64,000 nt of DNA from contig NC_030859.1 of the NCBI RefSeq assembly GCF_000208745.1, positions 21,031,231 to 21,095,230 of the forward strand. Reading direction: 5' to 3'. This stretch comes from Theobroma cacao. Its lineage: Eukaryota; Streptophyta; Magnoliopsida; Malvales; Malvaceae. The translations under genes were made by a program, and so were the position numbers. Each line of letters opens with the position of its first letter. The first letter of the stretch is position 1. The notes beneath the pieces were generated by a model. The model was not told where the DNA came from. It searched no databases and was given only the letters and a program-made list of their open reading frames with translations. Positions 31,621 to 42,809 of this stretch are shown here, piece after piece.

Positions 31621-32284
31621 CCCAAGCCAAAAACATAATTCAGTATTTAGTACCCCAGGAGAAATACAAATATACTACTATTGTAAATAATTCCAAGTCA
31701 TGAAAGTCATCTTAATGTTATTAACAAGCTTTTATAATCTTTCAAAAGAAAAAAAAAAAACAAGCTTTTATAGCAAGTGGGCAGATCATTTGACAAGTGA
31801 TATATACAGGTACTTCTCAATGACCTCAGCTGAACAAGATGAATGCTTTCATGCAAAAGGCTAATTACAAATTACCTCATTCTTGTTTTTTGGTGATTCC
31901 TTCCCAGATGACTTCAAAATGTTTAAGGACAAGGTCTTGATATCATTCCCCGCCTCCTCACTTCAAAATTTAGCAGCAGGAACAAACATATATTGCCAGA
32001 AAAATTGCCACATAATCAACAAACCAGATAAATAAAGTATAGCTCACCAGATTGCAAATGTAAGCAAAATTTTGCATAGCTATTTCCAAATTCGAATACA
32101 TAAAACCAGTCCTTCCTTTACACCAACAAGAGCCCATTAAATAAGGATACAAGAAAATGCTAGGTGGCAAAAAAGCCCATTAACAACTTCCCAAACACAG
32201 CAGCACTCAACAACCATAGCTAACATAATAAACAATAACTAAATTGAAGTGAAACCCATTACATAAAAACAAGTAAAACATAAT

Positions 32285-32420
32285 AAAAACTTCAATTTTT
32301 GGTCAAAAGACTTGTGTATCAATCACAAAAATCAATTAAGAGGAGTTGTTAAAACAAGGAATAAACAGAAACCAAATAACAAGAAGTTGAAAGTGCATCA
32401 TTTCTATTCCAACTGTGATT
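32285..32420. repeat. Third copy of the CRNKL 3' flank
   Basis: AAAGACTTGTGTATCAATCA and AATTAAGAGGAGTTGTTAAA match 645-690. It ends directly against GPDH exon remnants at about 32430, so this marks a rearrangement join. Confidence 0.7.
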
Positions 32421-32431
32421 TCAATTTTCAA

Positions 32432-33478
32432 TGCTTGCAGGCATCATCTTCAATGTATTGAGCTCTAAGTCTTTGCTAACGGATATAAATGGCAAGCCAG
32501 GATCAACATGTTCTGCAATGCCCATAAAAAAAGTTGCACTGAACTGCATTAGAGAAGGCAAGATTCAGGCAGTTGCCTCAGACTGCAAAATAAGCTAAAT
32601 AGTTCTCCATAGTTGATATTAAACAGAATTAGACACGTTACATGACCCTATGTAACAATTGTTTATTGTGGAAAATCATGTTTATGCGATAAAATTTAAC
32701 AGAAAGGAAAAATCAATCACATCTTTGAGTGCAACAATCATCAACATAATCAAACAACTTGAAAGGCCTGCATAGGTACAGCATGAAGGCAATAGTCTGC
32801 CCCGAGCAAAGCAGTTCTGGCATCAGCAGTTGCAACCACATTTTCTGGTAGCTTGTGTTCAGGAAAGTATGTTCTGAGAACAGTGAAGATAGATAATGTT
32901 CTGAGGTCAATTAAACTCGATGAGTACCATCATCATATAATTGTAAAGCGGGACATAATTCAAAGAATGGAAAAAATAAAAGAAACACCCCACCAATTAC
33001 AATGGTTCTCATTAATGGATTACCAAACTGCAGGATCTCGTACAAGCATGCTAACTTCCATTTGAGTCTTTTTATTGGCAACATGTGCAGCCATTGCAGT
33101 GCCAAATGATCCTCCTCCTAACACCACCACCTTCAAACCAAATTAAAGAAATGTAAATTACCAAATTATGACACAGCCTAGTTGGACTTGGAGTGGTTTA
33201 TGCTATAAATAAAGTTTAAATTGAAAGGAGAAATCAAATTTACAACAAAATTTTAAAAAAATAATAATACTAAAGAAAAACAGAATCTTCTTCCTTCAAC
33301 TCTATCAAAACAAACCCAAAATTCCTAAAGACAAAATGAGAGCCAACAAAAGTCCTAACAAAGAAAAAAGCAAACAGAAAGCAAACCTTTTTAGTCCGTT
33401 CAAGACCATCAGTTTTGGCCTTGGACCGCCAAAAACGGGACCATCTAACAAGCTTCTCCCAAGCGGGCCGGACCTGCA
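32432..33478 (-). pseudogene. GPDH (SFD1/GLY1 type) exons 2 onward, broken
   Basis: Minus-strand pieces in correct gene order: VRPAWEKLVRWSRFWRSKAK (33478-33392, acceptor CCTGCAG); VVVLGGGSFGTAMAAHVANK with the NAD-binding GGGSFGTA motif (33131 downward), stopping at TAA where the family has Cys-Gln after RDPAV; YFPEHKLPENVVATADARTA with LLGADYCLHAVP (about 32868-32755); and GIAEHVDPGLPFISVSKDLE (about 32524-32435). The catalytic and C-terminal exons are absent and the 3' end abuts the CRNKL flank copy. The matching first exon and C-terminal piece are on the plus strand 6-7 kb to the left. Confidence 0.75.
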
Positions 33479-33489
33479 GGTAACATAAA

Positions 33490-33850
33490 ATTTGCGTGCA
33501 AAAACAAAACCCTCGAGATACAAAAAGTTCAAACAAAAGCAAAAAGAATCCTATACAAAATCAGAAACATACTATAGTACTTGTCTACTCATGATTACAA
33601 TCTTAAGTTTTCGTAATCATTACATTCAATCCCAAAAAGGTTACATCCAGAATTAATACCAATGCAATGTTGGAAAACTGTCATTATTTTCCTGCTTCTC
33701 TGCAATCTATATCCTAAGAAATCAATGAAACGGAAAAACTAATGAAAAAAATGAGTTTTCACGATTTATTTCAAAAAGGGTTTAACAGATAAAAAAAAAG
33801 ACAACTAAAATAAGTGTAAAATTCACATTTTTATGCTATTATTTACCTTT
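33490..33850 (-). repeat. Inverted-repeat partner of 24498-24845
   Basis: This is the reverse complement of the segment at 24498-24845. It leads on the minus strand from an F-box 3' end into GPDH intron 1 and its intact acceptor at 33479-33480. Confidence 0.75.
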
Positions 33851-33887
33851 CAACACAAACATATTTCGAATGAAGTTGAACGGTAGA

Positions 33888-34010
33888 CGACAGGCTAAGC
33901 AACTTACCGAAGGTACTTCCACGACACATTGCAATTCAAACCTAAAAAGCTAGACAAATGTTTGGAAATCTCTAGAATCCTTGCATCTTCGTGGGTTTAC
34001 CATGAGGAAT
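33888..34010 (+). pseudogene. F-box gene fragment (F-box motif region)
   Basis: GACAGGCTAAGCAACTTACC, CTAGACAAATGTTTGGAAAT and CTTGCATCTTCGTGGGTTTA match the F-box pseudogene at 23725-23875, with deletions and a lost frame. Confidence 0.7.
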
Positions 34011-34039
34011 TCTTGATGTGTTTCTTGATGTGTCATAGA

Positions 34040-34200
34040 AACCTTTGGTAAGTTACTTAGCCTGTCCATCTTGTGCTTTCCTTCCATCTCCATCATCTTC
34101 TTCTTTACTTGTAAAAACCCTGAGAAGTGTCAAAAACAAGAAATGGGAAAATCTGTTATCCTTAACCCTAAGTCTTAAAAGACAACAACCGCTTATATAG
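34040..34200 (-). pseudogene. F-box gene start and leader, inverted copy
   Basis: On the minus strand the sequence runs from GGTTAAGGATAACAGATTTT through TTTTTGACACTTCTC and a start ATG to KHKMDRLSNLPK, like 23560-23690. Head-to-head with the plus-strand fragment at 33888-34010 it forms a short palindrome-like arrangement. Confidence 0.7.
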
Positions 34201-34209
34201 CCGGCCGGC

Positions 34210-35510
34210 ACTCTTAACCCTCTTTCTCTCCTTTTCTGATACTTTGCCCTTCTACTCCTCCTCCAAACAGAAACCTAAACCCTTATTCTTTCGCACCCGT
34301 GTCCTGATTTTGTAGCCGGTTACTCAAGGGCCAAACGGTGTCGTTTGGCCCCCTCAGGTTGGGCCGTTTGGGCCCCTCAGGCATAATCATCCCAATCCCC
34401 AATTAAGCCCCAATGCCTTACTTTTATATATTTTATCATTATTTTTCTCACAAGGAACTCATGAGCCTTGTTATTGTATAAAAAAAAAAATTAGTATAAA
34501 AAACTATTATTTATAATTCAATTCGAATAATAAATATTTAATTTAAATTTTATATGAATATGTGATGAGTAATAGATTTATTATCTAAATTCTACTCGAA
34601 CTCATCACAAGATATTTTAATTTTACTTAATCGGATCAAATAATGTTAAATATTTAATTATAAGATATCCATTGAAATTTTTTATTTGTGACATAATATT
34701 CAAAAAAAATCTCTAAATTATTTTAAAAAATTCAAATAAATTTTTATATTGTTGTTACATTCAATTAAAATTTTATATTTATATTTTAAATCAAATAATT
34801 TTTTTTATTTTAAATTAAATAATTTCTTATTATTAATCATTGATTTAATTAACATATTATTTATTATTTTATATTACATAATACTGACATGATATATTAA
34901 TATATTATAATTAATAATAATATAATATATTAATATATAATAATAGATGATAACGTAATAAATTAATTTAATATAATAATATAATTATATGATATTTTTC
35001 ATCTTTCACATTAACATCGTGTTAATGTTGTGTAAATAAAAAATAACAAATAATATATTAATTAATAATAATTAATTATAAAATATTTATTTAAATAAAA
35101 ATATTTTAAATTATAAAATTTAAATATTAATGTATCTTGTACGCTTGAAAAATAATATAATTTTCTCATTATGTGTGGATAATATTAATTTTAAAAAATA
35201 ATCAAATTTTCTCATTATGTATGAATAATAATTTTATTAATATATTTTTTTAATTTTTTAACCATACAACCATTAACTTTTCTACTCAATTAATTAATTT
35301 TCAAAAGGAATACTCATTAATATGTCTTTTATCATTGAAAAGAATTATTTTCAATTGAAATGGATATTTAAAAAGCATTTTAATTAAATATCCAAATTGG
35401 ATTATTATCCAAAACAAACACCCTTGTTGGAGATTTTAATCTCCCAAGAAACTAATGAAACTTAAAGAAACTGCTAGAAGGAGGAGAAAGTAGAGCTGGA
35501 CAGGGAGAGA
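34210..35510. other. Intergenic, strongly AT-rich; upstream region of the HMG-PMD-SINA gene
   Basis: No gene is visible. Positions 34450-35400 are nearly pure A/T with ATTAATATATTA-type repeats. The promoter of the next gene should lie near 35400-35500 (purine-rich leader AGAAGGAGGAGAAAG). Confidence 0.55.
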
Positions 35511-35517
35511 AGGATCC

Positions 35518-38500
35518 ATGAGTCTAACTGACCGAGAAGCCGTTGATTGTTCTGCCATCCCAGCATTTCAGGTTGAGTTTCGGCATTTTTCTCTTTAATT
35601 TCATAGGTATTAGGTGAATAATTGAAGGATTATTAGTTCTAGCTGGAAAAGCATTTAAATCTTGATTTGGGTTTTTAATTTTACATATGGGTTTTCATTT
35701 ATATTGGTGAAAATAGCAAGTACATATAGTTTTGTTTGGTTTTTTTTTTTCCCCTTTTAGGGGTTTATTTCTTACATTTTCTTTTGAATACAGGGTCCTA
35801 ATGAAGGAGATGAAACAATCATGAGTATAAATGATGAAGAGAATGTTGTGTCAGAGGGGCAGAGGAAAAAGAAGAAAAAGAAGCAAGTTTCTACTCGTCC
35901 TGCGTGTTCATGGGTTTATTTTAGGTAGAATTTGGTGTTTTTCAATGCAGGGTTTCCTAAACGTATTTGTTTTCAGGTTGTTGCTAGTGTACTAACATGT
36001 AAATTCGAATATTTTAGCCGGGAGTTTATCAAGGAATATAGTGCTTCTCATCCTGAATCCTCAGGCCTTAAAGCTGTGAGTATTCTGGTTCACCTTTAAT
36101 CAGTTGACAATGCCTCTGTTACTATATGATGAATTGCAACAACAACAAGTAGATATAATAGTTCTTTTTCGGTTTTCATTTTTTACTGCTAGGCCACAAA
36201 GGCTGCATCAGATGCTTGGAAGTTAATGAGCACTGAGGAGAAAGAAAAATATACTCGACGGGCTCGTGAAGTGTGGGATAGCTACTTGAGTACAGCTCCA
36301 GCACGCATCCCTAAGCCCAGGAAGCAGGTAGCATTTACTTTTGGTGCTTGCAATTCAACTTACTGTTCATCCAACAAATTTATGATTATGCAATGCAGAC
36401 TAAATTAGTTACGAGATGCTCTCCTGGCCGCTTATTCAATGTGCTACAGCGGCTCACGCCCGAGCAAAAGGCTGCAGTGAAGAGCATGGGATTTGGTAGT
36501 CTACTTGGTTTGAGATGTCGCACTCTACGTCGCAGTTTGTGCCTTTGGTTGTTGGAGAGGTTTAACACTGTGCGACGCAGCTTGGAGATATGTGGGGAGC
36601 GCATTCCTTTATCCCCAAGAGATGTAGAGCATGTGATGGGACTAGCAGCTTGTGGGAAGGATGTGGTGAACTCAGGGCCTGATGACTTGATTGCAGACTT
36701 ACGTCAAAGTTATAACGCTACTAATCGTGGGATTTCAGTGCGACTTCTAGAGGAATGGTTGGCAGCTCCAGAAGCAGGAGAGGATTTTAAGAGATCATTT
36801 ATCCTTTATGCACTGGGTACACTTTTATCTCCAACAGCAAGGCTGGATGTTAGCCCATCATTCCTCCACTTTTTAATTAATATGGATGTTGTGCACCAGT
36901 ATAATTGGGGAAAGTTCTTGCTTGACCGGCTAGTTCGGGAGGTATCACGTTTTCGTCAAGGAAAGCAGCGTGCAGTTGGTGGATGCCTTCTTTTTCTCCA
37001 GGTTGACATAGAAATGCTCTGGCTTTTCTTTTATAGTTTTAATCCAAAATTATCACTAAATTAGTATTGCTTCTCAGTTGTTTTATTATGAGAGCATCTC
37101 TATTGAGGGAGCTGGTTCTTCTGCACCTATGGTCGTTCCTTGCCTATCTTCATGGGGGGAGGAAGAGATCACTGAAAGAGAAAAGCGAGAAAGAGAACTT
37201 GGTGGTTATGGTCGTGGAGAGGTACAATTACATTCTTTGTGCATCAGACATGCAATTTCTATGAACTTATCAAGTTTTCTGCTCTGCAGGTTACTAGCAA
37301 GGATAGTTTTCTTGGTATGGAATTGCTAGAATATAGAGTCCAAGTGGAAGGCCTGTCAGGAGGCAAAATGAGCAGCAGCATTGAGCTTAATCCCATCTTT
37401 GAGCAGGAGGGGACCCAGGTAGTATATGATGAGTATTAATGTACCAATAAATTTCATAAAATTTTTTAAAACCTTTCCCTGAGTTTTGTTGAAAAGTATC
37501 CTTTGCAGATAATTAGGATCCGATATGAGTTTATTGTACTTGGATAACATTGTAAATCATACATTGAAAAAAATATGGTGATAGATATAAAATGTTTAGA
37601 AATTTAAGCACAAACTTGTTGATTTTGATCTATAAGTTTATTTAATTATCAAGGGGTTTCTTGGTAGTATTTTGTTGTTGGATAAATGACTTATATTTAT
37701 TAGGCTGAAATGTTCTGCCAAAGATTATGCATGGTAAACTGTATCATAAGCCCTTTGCTTTACATTATATGTTGTTTTAAATTGGTGGGATTCTTTATTA
37801 TGACTTTATGACGTTATGTATGTGTTGTAACTTTTATGGTCATATAAGCATTATTTATCTGTTTTTAGCATGAAAAGTTCTTAGGTTTAAGTCTTGGAAA
37901 TATGTTCAAATAGATGAGTTATTTCAAGGATTCTTTAGTCTTGATTAGTTTTAAGACTTTTGGTGAAATCATGATTCATGCTGTTTTAAAACTAAATTTA
38001 TTGTCTTCCTATTTTATTGTGTTGAAGGAATTTTTCTATAGTTCCTATTCAAGTTGCTAGGCCTGCTTGGACAACTCATTTTCAAGTGAATGCTCAACCA
38101 GAAACGAGAATTAACTAATAGATATTTTCCTTGGGATTTCCTTGACATGTTTTGGCAGTGAAATGTATTTTTGAATCCACAATGATCTCTGTTTCTGACT
38201 GGTTACGAACATCATAAGTCTCAAGAATCTAATGTGATGGGGAATTTTTGAAGCAAGTGTCCAAAGATGTTACTATTAAATTACAAATTCTCCTGTTTGT
38301 GAGCCTCTGAAAGCTAAAGCATGGACCTTTCTCAAGCTTGGCTTAGGGTGAGATGAGCTTTGTAATGAAATCTTGGATAGTTTGCCTGCATCTATGAGCT
38401 TGAAGACCTGCCTTAGCTAAGACAGTTAACATAAAGCAATTCTTAGCATAAGTAAACACTTGAATTAATAGATGACTTAAATGTGATGATTAACTTGTGT

Positions 38501-39731
38501 TTAGATGAAAGGGATTATTCTCGACTCACAAATCTTCTTTCTGCTTGTTGATTTTGTAGGCTGACGAAGAACAAATGAACAGTGATTTTAGTATGGAGGA
38601 GGTAATAGTTCTTTCCATAATGCTGCTTCACTTTGGTGATTCCTAGATTTCTTAGCCGATTGTTCACTTTAACCTGTACTGCATTTTGTCATTTGTTCAT
38701 CATTGCTTTTGCTGTCCCATGGTTGTCCCAAAGATATTCTGCTACCAAAATTTATAAGACTCTAAAGATGACATGCCATCTATTATATAATTTCATATAG
38801 CATTCAAATGTGATAAAAAAGTTCCCTTCTTCCTGTATCTCTCCCGCTGTCTCCTCAAAATGGTGAAACTGATTTAGTATGCATAAACATGGAGGATATG
38901 ATATAAGTGGAAGAATCAGTTCAAGTTTTAATCTGCCCGAAAAAGTTGGACATGCTTCAAATGTTAAATTTAAATCTACAAGACAATAAACTTTTCTTTT
39001 AATCAACAGAAACCACCTCTCAAGTGGAAGTTATGGGCTGTCCAGTTTCATAAAATTATGACTGTTTGACGTGTTATTACTTAATTCCTGTTGGCATGTT
39101 TCTACAGGCAAATGTGGCAAATTTCCCAAAGAGTAAGAGTATGATGTGTGGGGACATGGAGGTGATTGTTGAACCGGGTAGAACACCATGCCGGAACAAA
39201 GAATACGGGTGCAGTGAAACAGTGGATTACACGAGGAATGATGATCATGAAGAAAACTGCGTTTTCACGCCATGTGCATGCCCGCTTCCAAATTGCAATT
39301 TCATTGGCTCATCTGAACAACTGTCACTACACTTCAGTAGCAAACATTGGGATTCCGGAAGGCGTTTTAGGTACAAGATCCCATTGCCTGTCACTTTGGG
39401 GATGAACGAGCAGTTCCTCGTTCTCCAAGCCGAGGAGGATGGCATTCTCTTCATCCTCTACAAGGGTGTTGAAAGCATTGGGAATATGATCATGATAACT
39501 TGTATTGCCCCAAGCTCATCTAAGGAAAAATTTTTGTATGATGTTGTATCAGGAAAAGGAATTAGATCTCTCAGACTGAAGTCATTGACAGAGAATTTTC
39601 CAGGACGAGTAGAAGGTTTTCCTCCCATGGATTTCCTCCTAATCCCTTTTCGATTCCTTGGTCCATCTGGGGAGCTCAATTTAGAAGTCTGTATATGGAA
39701 CTCTACACAACTTGCTTCAAATTGCCCTTGA
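35518..39731 (+). CDS. HMG box + plant mobile domain + SINA/SIAH C-terminal domain protein
   Basis: Nine exons with consensus borders and matching phases: 35518-35571, 35794-35924, 36018-36075, 36193-36327, 36399-37001, 37078-37221, 37290-37418, 38560-38601, 39108-39731; total 1920 bases, 639 residues. A Lys-rich run (KKKKKK, about residue 45) precedes an HMG box (about 53-115: PACSWVYFSREFIKEY, ATKAASDAWKLMSTEEKEKY). Residues about 130-345 form a plant mobile domain as in transposon-derived and MAIN/MAIL-like proteins (LGLRCRTLRRSLCLWLLERF, RIPLSPRDVEHVMGL, GGCLLFLQLFYYE). The C-terminus (about 445-635) is SINA-like: SIAH zinc-finger Cys/His pattern (PCRNKEYGC, DDHEENC, CPLPNCNFIG, HFSSKH) and a TRAF-like fold. 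There is no RING, so it is not an E3 ligase by itself. A nuclear, chromatin-linked adaptor role is only inference. Confidence 0.8.
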
Positions 39732-40319
39732 TTTCTTGCTTGTTAAAGTGCATAGTATATAATTCATCAATCAATTAAATTCTGTCAATTTTAGTTAATT
39801 TTTTCGGTTATTTTGATGAAATTTTGTTATTTAAAATTTATAATTAAATCGATTGAGAAATTAATCATTAACATTATTATTATTTAATAAATATACTTTT
39901 TATTCAAATTAAAATAATCAATCAAATTGATCGAGATAAATCGATTTTGATTTTTATATAATCGTGTTTAATTGGGCAAAACATGTCTTGTACTAACTTA
40001 TTTAACTGATCCTGTTTAACCCTTTTATCAGAATTTCCTTACAATGATTGAAACCACATAAAATTATAACATGGTGAGACCAACAGTGACCCTACATGCA
40101 TGGCAGATTCTAGATTCGACCAAGAAAATCTTGGCATCTAGTTTTTCAGGTTTGCATCAAATTTTTGCAGTTTGGTCCCGCAAAAAAGGGACGTAAGTGA
40201 GTTCTGGACAGATTAGAAGGAAAGGGCAATACAGTCAAGTAGACCTCTAAAACTAAAAAATCTGGCAACCCGAAATCTAAGCAACAGGAACACAAGTACA
40301 ACCAGGTGCAAGAAAAATT

Positions 40320-42809
40320 ATGAGTGGCATAAACAGCACCAGTTGCTTCTCTTCAGTGTTCCAAAACCTACATGAAACTGAACTTTTGTCTGCAAAGAAG
40401 AAATCTAGGTTCAGTTTCATGGTCCCCAGGGACCAGTTTAATGGTGGTTGTACTGGGATTTTCTGTAAGGTTTCTGAAAGTGGAATTGGTGGCAACCCCA
40501 CAAACAGCAAAGTGTCTGTCAGGTCCAAGAACAGGATGGAAGAGTATAACACAGCCATGAAGAGGATGATGAGAAATCCATATGAGTATCATCATGATCT
40601 TGGTTAGCTTGTTTTCTATTTCCCCCATTTCTCACATTTCCATTTGCATTCAATAGTTTGGTTAATCAATTTGGTACCAGATTTTGGTTTCTGTAAGTTC
40701 TTTTTTTCTGTTCTTTTCCTTTTTCTGTAAGAACCCTGTGCTAATCTGTTACCGTAATGGCCATTGTTGTAAGGACCTTAAAATATTGCAGCTACTTTAT
40801 GGGAGAAAGGAGGATGAAATATTTTAATTAGAGAAATATGGATCTGGATTCATTAAGTATACTTTTCTGACTTTGGATTGTGTTGTATCACGTGACTTTG
40901 TAACTTTTTAAGCAAATTATACTGTTTACAAGTAAAGGGTATTGATTAAAATATTTAATAGAAGCATGGAACTTTATCTTCTTTCTGGGATGACATGTGA
41001 TCCATCTTCTGTGCATTAACTTTTACTTTGTCTCCCTCTTAGATAGGATAATCACACCCTTTCCAGCCCAACCTTTAATAAAATGACTTCAAAATTTTCT
41101 TGTTTAAGTTTGCTTTGTGCCAACCAAACTCTGAATCCCCAATCCATGGTGTTGTTTGCCTTGCTATCAGTATCGAATACTGCAGCACAAGCTCCGTGAT
41201 GTCTTAGAACAGGAAGGACTCGCAACCATGGATTAGAGACTTCTTGACTTAGAGCCCTGGAAAAGTAAAAATTCTGGGGATAGACATCAGGAATTTGGTA
41301 TATAAGACTACCTATTAAAAACTGCACTGCAAGTGACAAGACATTGTTTAGACAAGTATGCTGAAACTGCACAGGTTTGTGCCAATCCATTCTTTTGCAA
41401 CTTCTGTCTAAGGAGACTCCCAACTTGTTTGCTTTACCGGAGAATTGCAAGTTTGATACTCCCTTTGTCTCCATAAACTTGTCTTATGTTGACTTTTTTG
41501 TTGGTCAAAAATTTATTTACTTTGACAGATCAGCTTGGATCTCTATGAGATAAATCTTCCAAGTGAATCTATCTGGTATTTTTGGAACTGGTTCTGCATT
41601 TGGCATACATTTTGTATTCCTAATAGTCCACCTCTACACTTCCTCACCTCATCGAGAATAGGACCTCCTCTTGTTCCACAATATTAAACATGAGGCACTG
41701 AAAGTGGGTTTGCTGTATGGCTACCCTCAGTGTTAGTGTTCATGATCGCAAGTACTTCCATTACAATCTCCTTATAAGGGAAAGAAAAATAAAAGATGTG
41801 TTAAGTCATATAGCTCAATTATTCTGAGAATCTGATTATTCATGTCCTGTTTTCAGGCATGAACTACACACTGATAACTGACAATTTGATTGTGGGCTCT
41901 CAGCCCCAGAAACCTGAAGATATTGATCATCTGAAACAAGAAGAGAAGGTGGCCTATATTTTGAACTTGCAGCAGGACAAGGACATTGAGTATTGGGGGA
42001 TTGACTTGCAGTCCGTAATAAAAAGATGTCGACAACTGGGAATTCGTCATATGAGAAGGCCTGTAAGGAAAACTTTCTCCACTTGGATTTATAAATTATT
42101 TGTTCAGGGATAACTCCACAATCAAATTTGAAGGACTTTTAGGAAAAGGCAGGCCAGTTTATTCAGAATAAACAATTAATCTTTTGATGCTAGTTGAAAA
42201 AGATGTTATAAAGAAAATGACAGTTCCTCGTTGTGTATCAGTGAAGAATAAATGCATGGATTGCATAATTACTTGAAAGGAAGTTTGATGCTTTTGGATG
42301 CCTGACTTAACATATTTATCTTATGCATTGGTAGGCACGAGACTTTGATCCAGATTCCTTGAGGAATGAATTACCTAGAGCTGTTTCCTCATTGGAATGG
42401 GCCATTTCTGAGGGAAAAGGAAAAGTATATGTGCATTGCACAGCTGGGTTAGGAAGAGCTCCTGCAGTGGCTATTGCCTACATGTTCTGGTTTTGCAACA
42501 TGAATGTGAGTCCTTAACTTTTCTATATCGCATAATTGTCTTAGCTTAGTTACATATTTCAGTGCGTATAAAGTTTCATTGCTCAATATTAGTTAAAATT
42601 GTCAGCTAAATACAGCGTATGATGCACTGACTTCAAAGAGACCTTGTGGACCCAATAAAATAGCAATACGTGGGGCCACCTATGATCTGGCTAAAAATGA
42701 TCCATGGAAGGAGCCTTTTGAAAGTCTTCCTGAACATGCCTTTGAGGGAATAGCAGATTGGGAGAGGAAGTTGATTCAAGACGGTGTTCGTTCCCTCCGC
42801 GGAACATGA
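40320..42809 (+). CDS. LSF2: LSF2-type phosphoglucan phosphatase, chloroplast
   Basis: Four exons (40320-40602, 41857-42062, 42335-42505, 42606-42809) give 287 residues, close to the Arabidopsis protein. The start is the first ATG before a Ser/Lys-rich, acid-poor transit-peptide-like segment. The dual-specificity phosphatase core begins MNYTLITDNLIVGSQP; the CX5R active site is HCTAGLGRAP with Cys198; the C-terminal CT motif holds KRPCGPNKIAIRGATYDLAK and ends ADWERKLIQDGVRSLRGT. There is no carbohydrate-binding module, as expected of LSF2. The enzyme removes phosphate from the C3 position of glucosyl units at the surface of transitory starch, allowing night-time breakdown by beta-amylases. 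A GTAAGT donor at 42818, just after the stop, suggests an intron in the 3' leader. All key residues are present. Confidence 0.93.

Noticed and set aside
41052..41474. Minus-strand 140-codon frame inside LSF2 intron 1
   Set aside because: No recognisable domain, no promoter or splice context, and it is wholly intronic to an intact gene; most likely chance.
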